Below the pieces are notes generated by a model that saw only the letters and a list, made by a program, of their open reading frames with translations, made no database searches and was not told the DNA's origin. From assembly GCF_009727155.1 (NCBI RefSeq), contig NZ_WNWM01000002.1, positions 3,658,001 through 3,722,000 of the forward strand: DNA of 64,000 bases, written 5' to 3'. This document shows, in pieces, positions 38,253-46,892 of this stretch (position 1 is its first letter; each line of letters begins with the position of its first letter). This DNA is from Pseudoduganella dura (GTDB lineage: Bacteria > Pseudomonadota > Gammaproteobacteria > Burkholderiales > Burkholderiaceae_D). The position numbers and the translations under genes were made by a program.

Positions 38253-39124
38253 GCACGCTCGAACCGCCGATCCGGCAGGAATTCCAGTACGACCTGGCGC
38301 CCGCCGCGCCGGCATCGCTGCAACGGCGGCTGCCGGCCGTGCAGCGCCTGTGGCAGCAGGGCTGGGTGCGCAAGTCCGTGGTGCTGGCCGTGCTGGCGCT
38401 GCTGTGGGAACTGGCCGCGCGCTGGCAGGACAACGACCTGCTGCTGCCCACCTTCGAGCAGACCGCGCGCGCCTTCGTCGAGGGCATCGCCAGCGGCGAG
38501 CTGGTCGAGAAGGTCGAAGTCTCCCTGCTCGTGCTGGTGCAGGGCTACGTGGCCGGCATTGCCCTGGCGTTCGTATTGACCGCGCTGGCCGTGTCCACGC
38601 GCCTGGGCCGCGATTTACTGGAAACCCTCGTGGCCATGTTCAACCCGCTGCCCGCGATCGCGCTGCTGCCGCTGGCCATGCTGTGGCTGGGGCTCGGCAA
38701 CGCCAGCCTGGTGTTCGTCATCGTGCACGCCGTGCTGTGGCCGCTGGCGCTGGGCACCTATGCCGGCTTCCAGTCGGTGCCGGCCACGCTGCGGATGGCG
38801 GGCCGCAACTACGGGCTGACCGGGCTGCCGTTCGTGGTCCAGATCCTGGTGCCGGCCGCCCTGCCGGCGATCGTCTCCGGCCTGAAGATCGGCTGGGCAT
38901 TCGCGTGGCGCACGCTGATCGCCGCGGAACTGGTGTTCGGCGCCTCGTCCGGCAAGGGCGGCCTGGGCTGGTACATCTTCCAGAACCGCAACGAGCTGTA
39001 CACGGACAAGGTGTTCGCCGGCCTCGCCGCCGTGATCCTGATCGGCCTCGCCGTGGAACACCTGCTGTTCGCCGCGCTGGAGCGCACCACGGTGCAACGC
39101 TGGGGCATGCGCACCAACGGTTGA
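38249..39124 (+). CDS. ABC transporter permease (SsuC/TauC type)
   Basis: A 291-residue inner-membrane permease with about six helices and the EAA loop GRNYGLTGLPFVVQILVPAALPAIVSGLKIGWAFAW-type sequence of the BPD_transp_1 family. It starts with GTG inside the ATPase stop (GTGA). The 3' end of the coding sequence and its TGA are embedded in a 49-bp palindrome (39121-39169), so the mRNA end will fold tightly at the stop. Confidence 0.92.
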   Translation: MSTLEPPIRQEFQYDLAPAAPASLQRRLPAVQRLWQQGWVRKSVVLAVLALLWELAARWQDNDLLLPTFEQTARAFVEGIASGELVEKVEVSLLVLVQGYVAGIALAFVLTALAVSTRLGRDLLETLVAMFNPLPAIALLPLAMLWLGLGNASLVFVIVHAVLWPLALGTYAGFQSVPATLRMAGRNYGLTGLPFVVQILVPAALPAIVSGLKIGWAFAWRTLIAAELVFGASSGKGGLGWYIFQNRNELYTDKVFAGLAAVILIGLAVEHLLFAALERTTVQRWGMRTNG

Positions 39125-39169
39125 GGCCGTGTCACTTTGGTGCCAGGCACCAAAGTGACACGGCCTCAA
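39121..39169. repeat. 49-bp perfect palindrome over the permease stop codon
   Basis: 24 bp at 39121-39144 (TTGAGGCCGTGTCACTTTGG then TGCC) are perfectly complementary to 39146-39169 with a single A between. It covers the permease stop codon and lies 25 bp before the sigma-54 promoter of nasT. No T run follows; it may act as a terminator by its length alone, or be a dispersed palindrome. Confidence 0.9.
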
Positions 39170-39193
39170 CCATAAGAGCTACATTCACCAGAT

Positions 39194-39209
39194 TGGCACA
39201 ATTCTTGCT
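39194..39209 (+). promoter_or_regulatory. Sigma-54 promoter of nasT
   Basis: TGGCACAATTCTTGCT matches the sigma-54 consensus TGGCACG-N4-TTGCW, with GG at -24 and GC at -12. Expected start is about 39220, only 2 nt before the nasT ATG, so the transcript would be nearly leaderless. Confidence 0.75.
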
Positions 39210-39221
39210 CGACAATAGGGC

Positions 39222-39821
39222 ATGAGCCGCCATCTCCGCATCGTTTTAGTTCACCCTCCCCACGAAAGTGACGCGTCGCTGCGCGCCGCCGCGCTGCAGG
39301 CCGGGCTGGTCGAAGCCGGCTACGAGATCGTGGCGTCGCTGCCGGCCGATCTCAACCTGCCGGAACAGATCGCCCGCCTGCAACCGGACATGATCATCGT
39401 CGATGCCGAATCCGATGCGCGCGACGTGCTGGAACACATCGTCGTGGCCACCCGCGACGAGCGCCGCCCCATCGTCATGTTTACGGAAGACGAGAAGCAG
39501 TCGTCGATGGATGCGGCGATGGAGGCGGGCGTGTCCGCCTATATCGTGGCCGGCCTGAAGCCGGAGCGCATCAAGCCGGTGCTGAGCGTGGCCATGGCGC
39601 GCTTTCGCAAGGAGCAGAAGCTGCTGCACGAACTGGCGGACACGAAGCACAAGCTCGCCGAGCGCAAGGTGGTCGACCGTGCCAAGGGGCTGCTGATGAG
39701 CCGCCACGGCATGACGGAAGAGCAGGCCTACCAGCGGCTGCGGACGATGGCAATGAACAAGAACCTGAAGCTGGCCGAGATCGCCCAGCGGATACTGGAC
39801 GTGGAGGACTTGCTGGGCTGA
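39222..39821 (+). CDS. nasT: ANTAR-domain antiterminator regulator NasT
   Basis: A 199-residue response-regulator-like protein. Residues about 5-120 form a receiver fold that lacks the usual strongly conserved phosphorylation set. Residues about 130-195 are the ANTAR RNA-binding domain (KLAERKVVDRAKGLLMSRHGMTEEQAYQRLRTMAMNKNLKLAEIAQRIL). NasT binds pairs of hexaloop hairpins in nitrate-gene leaders and prevents termination; NasS holds it inactive without nitrate or nitrite. nasS follows 34 nt later, and a matching RNA target lies at 41161-41239. Confidence 0.93.
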   Translation: MSRHLRIVLVHPPHESDASLRAAALQAGLVEAGYEIVASLPADLNLPEQIARLQPDMIIVDAESDARDVLEHIVVATRDERRPIVMFTEDEKQSSMDAAMEAGVSAYIVAGLKPERIKPVLSVAMARFRKEQKLLHELADTKHKLAERKVVDRAKGLLMSRHGMTEEQAYQRLRTMAMNKNLKLAEIAQRILDVEDLLG

Positions 39822-39855
39822 AGCGCGAACCTCGCGCGGCCCCGCCGGAGCAGTC

Positions 39856-40989
39856 ATGCATATCGAAAAAACAACCGTCAACATAGGATTCAACCCGCTG
39901 ACCGACTGCGCATCCGTCGTCATGGCGGCCATGCTGGGCTTCGACGAGAAACACGGCATCCGCATCGTGCTGTCGCGCGAAACGTCGTGGGCCGGCGTGC
40001 GCGACAAGCTGATGACCGGCGAGCTCGATGCCGCCCACGCCCTGTACGGCCTGGTCTACGGTGCCCAGCTGGGCATCGGCGCGCAGCCGCGCGACATGGC
40101 GGTACTGATGAACCTGAACCGCAACGGCCAGGCGATCACGCTGTCGCGCCGCCTGGCCGACAGCGGGGCGAAGGATGGCGCAACGCTGGCCGCGCTGATG
40201 GCGAGGGAGCCGCGCCAGTATGTGTTCGCCCAGACCTTCCCGACCGGCACCCATGCGATGTGGCTGTATTACTGGCTGGCCGCGCACGGCATCCATCCGA
40301 TGACGGACGTGCGGGCGATCACGCTGCCACCGTCGCAGATGGTCTACAACCTGGCCGAAGGCCACATGGACGGTTTCTGCGCCGGCGAACCGTGGGGCCA
40401 GCAGGCCGTGATGGAAGGGGTGGGCGTCACCGCGGCATCCAGCCAGCAGATCTGGCCCGATCACCCGGAAAAGGTGCTGGGCGCCTCGCTCGATTTCGTG
40501 CGCGCCCACCCGAACACGTGCCGCGCGCTGATCGCCGCCGTGCTGGAAGCGGGCCGCTGGATCGATGCCAGCGATGAAAACCGCCGCGCCACCGCCGAGA
40601 TCATCGCCGGCGTGCCATACGTGAACACGGAGAAGGCGGCGATCCTGCCCCGCATGCTGGGCCGCTACGGCGATGGCCTGGGTCATGCCTGGCAGGACGA
40701 ACACCCGATGCGCTTCCACCAGGAAGGGCAGGCCAGCTACCCGTGGCTGTCCGACGGCATGTGGTTCATGACCCAGTTCCGCCGCTGGGGCCTGCTGAAA
40801 TCCGACCCCGACTACTTCGCCGTGGCGCAGTCGGTCACCCAATCGCGGCTGTACCGCGAGGCGGCCGAAATGGCCGGCGTGGCGGTGCCGGCGGACGTGC
40901 TGCGCAGCTCGACGCTGGTCGACGGCCATGTCTGGGACGGCACCGATCCGGCCCGCTACGCGGCCGCCTTCGCGATCCACCAGCGCTGA
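39856..40989 (+). CDS. nasS: Nitrate/nitrite sensor NasS (NrtA-like)
   Basis: A 377-residue NrtA-like protein without a signal peptide, so it acts in the cytoplasm: TVNIGFNPLTDCASVVMAAMLGFDEKHGIRIVLSRETSWAGVRDKLMTGELDAAH-type opening and EPWGQQAVMEGVG in the middle. NasS binds nitrate and nitrite and sequesters NasT when they are absent. The neighbourhood (nasT upstream, assimilatory genes downstream) fixes the call; a transport role is unlikely because no export signal is present. Confidence 0.9.
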   Translation: MHIEKTTVNIGFNPLTDCASVVMAAMLGFDEKHGIRIVLSRETSWAGVRDKLMTGELDAAHALYGLVYGAQLGIGAQPRDMAVLMNLNRNGQAITLSRRLADSGAKDGATLAALMAREPRQYVFAQTFPTGTHAMWLYYWLAAHGIHPMTDVRAITLPPSQMVYNLAEGHMDGFCAGEPWGQQAVMEGVGVTAASSQQIWPDHPEKVLGASLDFVRAHPNTCRALIAAVLEAGRWIDASDENRRATAEIIAGVPYVNTEKAAILPRMLGRYGDGLGHAWQDEHPMRFHQEGQASYPWLSDGMWFMTQFRRWGLLKSDPDYFAVAQSVTQSRLYREAAEMAGVAVPADVLRSSTLVDGHVWDGTDPARYAAAFAIHQR

Positions 40990-40993
40990 CGCT

Positions 40994-41024
40994 GCACTGC
41001 ACCAGAAGCGGGCGGCACTGCACC
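40994..41024 (+). promoter_or_regulatory. Possible NtrC enhancer: GCACTGCACC direct repeat
   Basis: GCACTGCACC occurs at 40994-41003 and 41015-41024, 21 bp apart (two helical turns). Each contains the NtrC half-site TGCACC. The pair lies 134-164 bp before the sigma-54 start of the nitrate transporter, the usual range for an enhancer. Only half-sites, not full palindromes, are seen. Confidence 0.4.
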
Positions 41025-41131
41025 GCAAACTTGCATGCCGCCCCGTTTTCCCCTCCCCATTCCCTCGCACCACCCCCCGCATCGTCCCCGCAGTACCCCC
41101 GTATGCCCCTTGGCGCCATGTTGACGCCGCC

Positions 41132-41147
41132 TGGCACGCCTCTTGCA
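41132..41147 (+). promoter_or_regulatory. Sigma-54 promoter of the nitrate assimilation operon
   Basis: TGGCACGCCTCTTGCA is a full match to TGGCACG-N4-TTGCW. Transcription should begin near 41158, immediately before the first regulatory hairpin. Between 41025 and 41131 I see nothing else of note. Confidence 0.88.
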
Positions 41148-41160
41148 AAGTAGAGGACAA

Positions 41161-41239
41161 GAGGTCAATGGCGATCTCCTGAACATTGCAAGGCCGTCCC
41201 AATGGCGGGGCGGCATCAGGACAACGGCGTCCGGGCAGT
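41161..41239 (+). promoter_or_regulatory. NasT-binding RNA leader with three hexaloop hairpins
   Basis: Hairpin 1 (41161-41178: GAGGTC-AATGGC-GATCTC, one G.U), hairpin 2 (41193-41214: 8-bp stem, loop AATGGC) and hairpin 3 (41219-41232: GGAC-AACGGC-GTCC) each have six-base loops with A at position 1 and G at position 4, the ANTAR recognition pattern. Hairpin 3 overlaps the left arm of the terminator at 41226, so its stabilisation by NasT would block termination. Confidence 0.85.
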
Positions 41240-41287
41240 ACTCACGAAACATGTTTTCGAGGGACTGCCCGGGCGCCATTTTTTTTT
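41226..41287 (+). terminator. Intrinsic terminator in the nitrate operon leader
   Basis: A 14-bp stem (41226-41239 with 41264-41277, one G.U) with a 24-nt loop is followed by ATTTTTTTTT. It lies 33 nt before the transporter ATG and is the switch that NasT must overcome. Confidence 0.92.
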
Positions 41288-41319
41288 GCTCGTACCTTCC
41301 AATAACAGGGATCTTCATC

Positions 41320-42633
41320 ATGACCAGCGACCTGACCCGCAAGGCTGACAGCATCAAGCTCTTCTCGCTCGCCACGCCGCAGATGCGCGCGTTCCACCTG
41401 GCGTGGCTGGCGTTCTTCGCCTGCTTTTTCGCCTGGTTCGCCTGTGCCCCCCTCATGCCGGTGATCAAGGGCGAATTCGGCCTGACCGCGGGCCAGATCG
41501 CCAACATCAACATCGCCGCGGTGGCGATCACGATCGTGGTGCGCATGATCATCGGCCCGATGTGCGACCGCGTCGGCCCGCGCAAGGCCCATACCGCGCT
41601 GCTGGTCTTCGGCTCGATCCCGGTGTTCGGCGTGGCCGCTTCGCAGAGCTACGAAAGCTTCCTGTTCTTCCGCATGCTGATCGGTGCGATCGGCGCCAGC
41701 TTCGTCATCACCCAGTACCACACGTCGGTGATGTTCGGGCCGCGCGTGGTGGGCACCGCCAACGCGGCCACCGCCGGCTGGGGCAATGCGGGCGGCGGCG
41801 TCACGCAGGCCACCATGCCGCTGATCCTGGCCGCGATCCTGATGCTGGGCGTGTCCGAAACGATGGGCTGGCGCCTCGCGTTGATCGTGCCGGGCGTGAT
41901 GATGATCATCGTCGGCGTGCTGTACTGGAAGTTCACGCAAGATTGCCCGCAAGGTAACTACGCTGATCTGCGTCGTGCCGGCATCGAGATCGAAGGCGGC
42001 AAGAAAGGCGGCTGGGAAAGCTTCAAGCTGGCCGCTGCGAACTACCGCGTGTGGCTGCTGTTCATCACCTACGGCGCGTGCTTCGGCGTCGAGCTGTTCA
42101 TCCACAACGTGGCCGCGGTCTACTACGTCGACCAGTTCGACATGTCGCTGAAACAGGCCGGCCTGGCCGCCGGCAGCTTCGGCCTGCTGGCGCTGTTCGC
42201 CCGTGCCCTGGGCGGCTTCGTGTCCGACAAGATGGCGCTGCGCAGCAGCCTCAATGGCCGCGTCACGCTGCTGTTCATCCTGATGCTGGGCGAAGGCGCC
42301 GGCCTGATCTGGTTCGCCAAGGCCGATACCGCCACGCTGGCCATCTTCGCGATGCTGTCGTTCGGCCTGTGCGTGCACATGGCTTGCGGCGCCACCTACG
42401 CGCTGGTGCCGTTCATCGACAAGCGCGCCCTGGGTGGCGTCACCGGCATCATCGGCGCGGGCGGCAACGTGGGTGCGGTGGCCGCCGGCTTCCTGATGAA
42501 AGGCGTCGGCAGCACGCAGCAGACGCTGTCGATCCTGGGCTACCTGGTGCTGATCTCCGCCGTCTGCGCGGTCGCGCTGCGGTTCTCGGCCACCACGAAC
42601 GAAGAACACGCGCTGGCTCGTGCCGCCGCCTGA
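41320..42633 (+). CDS. narK: Nitrate/nitrite transporter (NNP family)
   Basis: A 437-residue major facilitator with 12 membrane helices. The nitrate signature GWGNAGGGVTQ is present in helix 5, and a second glycine-rich signature (GIIGAGGNVGAVAAG) lies in helix 11. The conserved Arg in VVRMIIGPMCDRVGPRK is intact. It imports nitrate (and perhaps exchanges nitrite) for the reductases encoded after it. It is the first gene after the antitermination leader. Confidence 0.94.
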   Translation: MTSDLTRKADSIKLFSLATPQMRAFHLAWLAFFACFFAWFACAPLMPVIKGEFGLTAGQIANINIAAVAITIVVRMIIGPMCDRVGPRKAHTALLVFGSIPVFGVAASQSYESFLFFRMLIGAIGASFVITQYHTSVMFGPRVVGTANAATAGWGNAGGGVTQATMPLILAAILMLGVSETMGWRLALIVPGVMMIIVGVLYWKFTQDCPQGNYADLRRAGIEIEGGKKGGWESFKLAAANYRVWLLFITYGACFGVELFIHNVAAVYYVDQFDMSLKQAGLAAGSFGLLALFARALGGFVSDKMALRSSLNGRVTLLFILMLGEGAGLIWFAKADTATLAIFAMLSFGLCVHMACGATYALVPFIDKRALGGVTGIIGAGGNVGAVAAGFLMKGVGSTQQTLSILGYLVLISAVCAVALRFSATTNEEHALARAAA

Positions 42634-42677
42634 TCACTCAATACCGAACATTTGAATACTGATTCACGGAGCAGAAA

Positions 42678-45203
42678 ATGAAAATCGTCGTCATCGGTCA
42701 TGGCATGGTCGGCCACAAATTCCTCGAAAGCCTGGCGGACAATCCCGTCGCGGACATGCAGGTCACCGTGCTGTGCGAAGAACCGCGCCCCGCCTATGAC
42801 CGCGTGCACCTGTCGGAATTCTTCAGCGGCAAGAGCGCGGACGACCTGTCGCTGGTCAAGCCCGGCTTCTTCGACCGTACCGACATGGTGCTGCGCCTGA
42901 ACGCGCGCGCCGAGTCGATCGACCTGAAGGCGAAAACGGTCACCGCCAGCACCGGCGACGTCCTGTCCTACGACAAGCTGGTCATGGCGACCGGTTCCTT
43001 CCCGTTCGTGCCGCCGATCGACGGCCGCGACCGCAAGGATTGCTTCGTGTACCGCACGATCGAAGACCTGGAAGGCATGGCCGAAGCGGGTGCTCGCCTG
43101 AAGACCGGCGTGGTCATCGGCGGCGGCCTGCTGGGCCTCGAATGCGCCAAGGCGCTGCGCGACCTGGGCCTGATCACCCACGTGGTCGAGTTCGCACCGC
43201 GCCTGATGGCGGTGCAGGTCGATGACGGCGGCGGCCGCATCCTGCGCAACAAGATCGCCGAGCTGGGCGTGACCGTCCACACGGGCAAGAACACCACCGC
43301 CATCGTCGACGGCGAAGAAGGCGCGCACCGCATGCTGTTCGCCGACGGCACGCACCTCGACGTGGACATGATCGTGTTCTCCGCCGGCATCCGCCCGCGC
43401 GACGGGTTGGCGAAGGAAGCCGGCCTGGTCGTGGGCCCGCGCGGCGGCATCCAGATCGACAACGGTTGCCGCACCTCCGATCCGGACGTGTTCGCGATCG
43501 GCGAATGCGCGCTGTGGAACGGCATGATCTACGGTCTGGTCGCGCCGGGCTACGACATGGCCCGCACGGTGGCGAAACAGCTGGCCGGCCAGAGCGCCGA
43601 ATTCGCCGGCGCCGACATGAGCACCAAGCTTAAATTGATGGGCGTGGACGTGGCTTCCATCGGCGACCCGCACGGCAAGGTGGAAGGCTCGCGCAGCTAC
43701 CAGTTCACCGACGAGCGCAAGCAGGTCTACAAGAAGATCGTCGTGTCCGATTGCGGCAAGTACCTGCTGGGCGGCGTGATGGTCGGCGATGCCGGCGAAT
43801 ACGGCACGCTGCTGCAGATGATGCTCAACAGGATCGAACTGCCGGAATCGCCGGAATTCCTGATCCTGCCGCAGTCCGACGGCAAGGCGAAGCCGGGCCT
43901 GGGCGTGGATGCGCTGCCCGACGCCGCGCAGATCTGCTCGTGCAACAACGTGACCAAGGGCGCGATCTGCGCCGCGGTGGGCGACGGCGCCACGTCGATC
44001 GGCGCGCTGAAGAGCTGCACCAACGCCGGCACCTCGTGCGGCGGCTGCGTGCCGCTGGTCACGCAGGTGATGAAGGCCGAGATGAAGAAGCAGGGCATGG
44101 ACGTCAACAACCATGTCTGCGAACACTTCCCGCACTCGCGCCAGGAACTGTTCCACATCGTCCGCGCCGGCAACATCACCACCTTCGCCGACCTGCTGTA
44201 CAAGCACGGCAAGGGCCTCGGTTGCGACGTTTGCAAGCCGCTCGCCGCGTCGATCTTCGCCACGTGCTGGAACGACTTCGTGCTGAAGAAGGAACATGCC
44301 GGCCTGCAGGACACCAACGACTACTACCTGGGCAACATCCAGAAGGACGGCACGTATTCCGTGGTGCCGCGGATGCCTGGCGGCGAAGTCACGCCGGACG
44401 GCCTGATCGCCGTCGGCCAGGTGGCGAAGAAATACGGCCTGTACACCAAGATCACCGGCGGCCAGCGTGTCGACCTGTTCGGCGCCCGCGTCGACGAATT
44501 GCCGGCGATCTGGGAAGAGCTGATCGATGCCGGTTTCGAAACCGGCCACGCCTACGGCAAATCGCTGCGCACCGTGAAGTCGTGCGTGGGTTCCACCTGG
44601 TGCCGCTATGGCGTGGACGACAGCGTGGGCCTGGCCATCGAACTGGAAAACCGCTACAAGGGCCTGCGCACGCCGCACAAGATCAAGTTCGGCGTCTCCG
44701 GCTGCACGCGCGAGTGCGCCGAAGCGCAGGGCAAGGACGTGGGCATCATCGCCACCGAAAAGGGCTGGAACCTGTACGTGTGCGGCAACGGCGGCATGAA
44801 GCCGCGCCACGCCGAGCTGTTCGCGTCGGATCTCGACAAGGGCACGCTGATCAAGTACGTCGACCGTTTCCTGATGTTCTACAGCCGCACCGCCGACCGC
44901 CTGCAGCGCACCAGCACCTGGCGCGACAACCTGGAAGGCGGCCTGGAATACCTGCAGGACGTGGTCATCAACGACAAGCTCGGCCTTTCCGCCGAACTGG
45001 AAGCGGACATGCAGCGCGTGGTCGATACCTATGCCTGCGAGTGGAAGGAAGCCGTGAACAATCCTGAAACCCGCGCCCGTTTCCGCCACTTCGTCAACAG
45101 CGAGAAAAAGGACGAGAACGTGGTGTTCATCGAGGAGCGGGGCCAGATCCGTCCGGCCACCGTGCAGGAAAAGAAACGCGTCATCCCCATCAAAGCCGCC
45201 TGA
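42678..45203 (+). CDS. nirB: Nitrite reductase (NADH) large subunit
   Basis: An 841-residue flavo-haem enzyme that reduces nitrite to ammonium. It has an N-terminal FAD/NAD pyridine oxidoreductase (VVIGHGMVGHKFLES; GVVIGGGLLGLECAKAL), a [2Fe-2S] BFD domain (CSCNNVTKGAIC...CTNAGTSCGGC), and a sirohaem/[4Fe-4S] reductase with the cysteines of KSCVGSTWCRYG and GVSGCTRECAEAQGKD. Length is standard. It starts 44 nt after narK and nirD follows. Confidence 0.97.
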   Translation: MKIVVIGHGMVGHKFLESLADNPVADMQVTVLCEEPRPAYDRVHLSEFFSGKSADDLSLVKPGFFDRTDMVLRLNARAESIDLKAKTVTASTGDVLSYDKLVMATGSFPFVPPIDGRDRKDCFVYRTIEDLEGMAEAGARLKTGVVIGGGLLGLECAKALRDLGLITHVVEFAPRLMAVQVDDGGGRILRNKIAELGVTVHTGKNTTAIVDGEEGAHRMLFADGTHLDVDMIVFSAGIRPRDGLAKEAGLVVGPRGGIQIDNGCRTSDPDVFAIGECALWNGMIYGLVAPGYDMARTVAKQLAGQSAEFAGADMSTKLKLMGVDVASIGDPHGKVEGSRSYQFTDERKQVYKKIVVSDCGKYLLGGVMVGDAGEYGTLLQMMLNRIELPESPEFLILPQSDGKAKPGLGVDALPDAAQICSCNNVTKGAICAAVGDGATSIGALKSCTNAGTSCGGCVPLVTQVMKAEMKKQGMDVNNHVCEHFPHSRQELFHIVRAGNITTFADLLYKHGKGLGCDVCKPLAASIFATCWNDFVLKKEHAGLQDTNDYYLGNIQKDGTYSVVPRMPGGEVTPDGLIAVGQVAKKYGLYTKITGGQRVDLFGARVDELPAIWEELIDAGFETGHAYGKSLRTVKSCVGSTWCRYGVDDSVGLAIELENRYKGLRTPHKIKFGVSGCTRECAEAQGKDVGIIATEKGWNLYVCGNGGMKPRHAELFASDLDKGTLIKYVDRFLMFYSRTADRLQRTSTWRDNLEGGLEYLQDVVINDKLGLSAELEADMQRVVDTYACEWKEAVNNPETRARFRHFVNSEKKDENVVFIEERGQIRPATVQEKKRVIPIKAA

Positions 45204-45246
45204 TCAACTCGCTCCACCTGCCCAACCGCATAAAGGAAACCCGACC

Positions 45247-45606
45247 ATGAAACGTGAAAACGAAGCCGCCAGCTGGACCGCGATCTGCGGCGTGGAAGAC
45301 ATCGTGCCCAACACGGGCGTGTGCGCCCTGCTGAACGGCGAACAGGTTGCCGTGTTCCGCCTGCACGATGGGCGCGACGGCACCGATGCGCGGGTGTTCG
45401 CGATCGGCAACTACGATCCGAATTCGGAAGCCTCGGTGCTGTCGCGCGGCCTGGTGGGCAACCTGGGCGAGCGCATCGTCGTGGCCTCGCCGATCTACAA
45501 GCACCATTTCGACCTGCAGACGGGCGAGTGCCTGGAAGCGCCGGAAAACTCGGTGCCCACCTGGCCGGCGCGGATCGAAGCGGGCAAGGTCTGGGTCGGT
45601 GCCTGA
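45247..45606 (+). CDS. nirD: Nitrite reductase (NADH) small subunit
   Basis: A 119-residue Rieske-fold subunit (WTAICGVEDIVPNTGVCALLNGEQVAVFRL, ending GECLEAPENSVPTWPARIEAGKVWVG). The Rieske cysteine/histidine pairs are absent, as in other NirD proteins, so it is structural and not a redox carrier. It forms the assimilatory nitrite reductase with NirB. Confidence 0.94.
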   Translation: MKRENEAASWTAICGVEDIVPNTGVCALLNGEQVAVFRLHDGRDGTDARVFAIGNYDPNSEASVLSRGLVGNLGERIVVASPIYKHHFDLQTGECLEAPENSVPTWPARIEAGKVWVGA

Positions 45607-45631
45607 TCGTCCGGTGCACAGGGAGACCCCA

Positions 45632-46837
45632 ATGAAACCCTCGCTCGTGGTCATCGGCAACGGCATGGCCGGCATGCGCACGGTCGAGGAATTGCTCGCG
45701 CTCGCCCCCGACCTGTACGACATCACCGTGTTCGGCGCCGAACCGCACGGCAACTACAACCGCATCCTGCTGTCGCCCGTGCTGGCCGGCGAAAAGTCGG
45801 TCGACGACATCATGCTCAACACGCGCGCATGGTACGAGGAAAACGGCATCACGCTGCACGCCGGCGACCCGGTGGTGCACATCGACCGCAAGCGCCGCCT
45901 CGTGCGTGCCCGGTCCGGCCACGAAGTGCGCTACGACCGCCTGCTGCTGGCCACCGGTTCGAAGCCGTTCATCATTCCGGTGCCGGGCCACGAGCTGCCC
46001 GGCGTGCTCGCGTTCCGCGACATCGCCGACGTGGAAGGCATGCTGGAAGCGTCCCGCAATCACCGGCATGCGGTCGTCATCGGCGGCGGGCTGCTGGGCC
46101 TGGAAGCGGCCAACGGCCTGGCCAGGCAGGGCATGACGGTCACCGTGGTGCATGTGACCGACGCGCTGATGAACCAGCAGCTCGACAAGCCGGCCGCCCA
46201 GCTGCTGCAGCGCGCGCTGGAAGCGCGCGGCCTGGCGTTCATGCTCGAAGCGCAGACCGCCGAGATCGTGGGCCCGGACCGCGTGACGGCGGTGCGCTTC
46301 AAGGATGGCACGGAAATCCCGGCCGATCTCGTGGTGATGACGGCCGGCGTGCGGCCCAATGTCGAGCTGGCGATATCGGCCGGCCTGCATTGCGAACGCG
46401 CCATCGTGGTCGACGACACGCTGCAGACGTACGACCCGCGCGTGTATGCGGTCGGAGAATGCGTGCAGCACCGCCGCGCCACGTTCGGGCTGGTCGCGCC
46501 GATCTGGGAACAGGCCAAGGTATGCGCCGCCCACCTGGCCGGCAACGGCCACCGCCGCTACGTGCAGCAGGCTTCGCCCACGCGGCTGAAGGTGACCGGC
46601 ATCGAGCTGTATTCGGTGGGCAATTTCATCGGCGGCGAAGGCTCCGAGGACCTGGTGCTGCGCGATGCGCGCCGCGGCGTCTACAAACGGCTGGTGCTGG
46701 ACGGGCCGTGCCTGGTCGGCGCCGTGCTGTATGGCGACGTGCAGGACGGGCCGTGGTATTTCGACCTGATCCAGCGCGGCGCCGATATCAGCGCCTTGCG
46801 CCATCACCTGTTGTTCGGCCCCGCGCTGGCAGCGTAG
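45632..46837 (+). CDS. NAD(P)/FAD-dependent oxidoreductase of nitrate reduction
   Basis: A 401-residue flavoprotein with two Rossmann motifs (VVIGNGMAGMRTVEELL and VVIGGGLLGLEAANGLARQG) and an FAD-binding end (YAVGECVQHR). It resembles the NirB N-terminal half and NasC-type electron carriers. Between nirD and the nitrate reductase, the likely job is to pass electrons from NAD(P)H to the catalytic subunit, whose C-terminal [2Fe-2S] domain could accept them. I set the start at ATG 45632 after a GGGAGA site. Confidence 0.87.
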   Translation: MKPSLVVIGNGMAGMRTVEELLALAPDLYDITVFGAEPHGNYNRILLSPVLAGEKSVDDIMLNTRAWYEENGITLHAGDPVVHIDRKRRLVRARSGHEVRYDRLLLATGSKPFIIPVPGHELPGVLAFRDIADVEGMLEASRNHRHAVVIGGGLLGLEAANGLARQGMTVTVVHVTDALMNQQLDKPAAQLLQRALEARGLAFMLEAQTAEIVGPDRVTAVRFKDGTEIPADLVVMTAGVRPNVELAISAGLHCERAIVVDDTLQTYDPRVYAVGECVQHRRATFGLVAPIWEQAKVCAAHLAGNGHRRYVQQASPTRLKVTGIELYSVGNFIGGEGSEDLVLRDARRGVYKRLVLDGPCLVGAVLYGDVQDGPWYFDLIQRGADISALRHHLLFGPALAA

Positions 46838-46892
46838 GCCCGCAGCGAGAATCCGAAGTGAAACCCCTGCATTGCTCAGCATTGGAACCATC

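Noticed and set aside
39082..39097. NtrC-like palindrome GCACC-AC-GGTGC in the permease gene
   Set aside because: Spacer is 2 bp where NtrC sites need 5, and it lies in coding sequence; the direct repeat at 40994 is a better candidate for the nitrate operon.
42540..45089. 849-codon minus frame opposite nirB
   Set aside because: Antisense shadow; the plus strand encodes a complete NirB.
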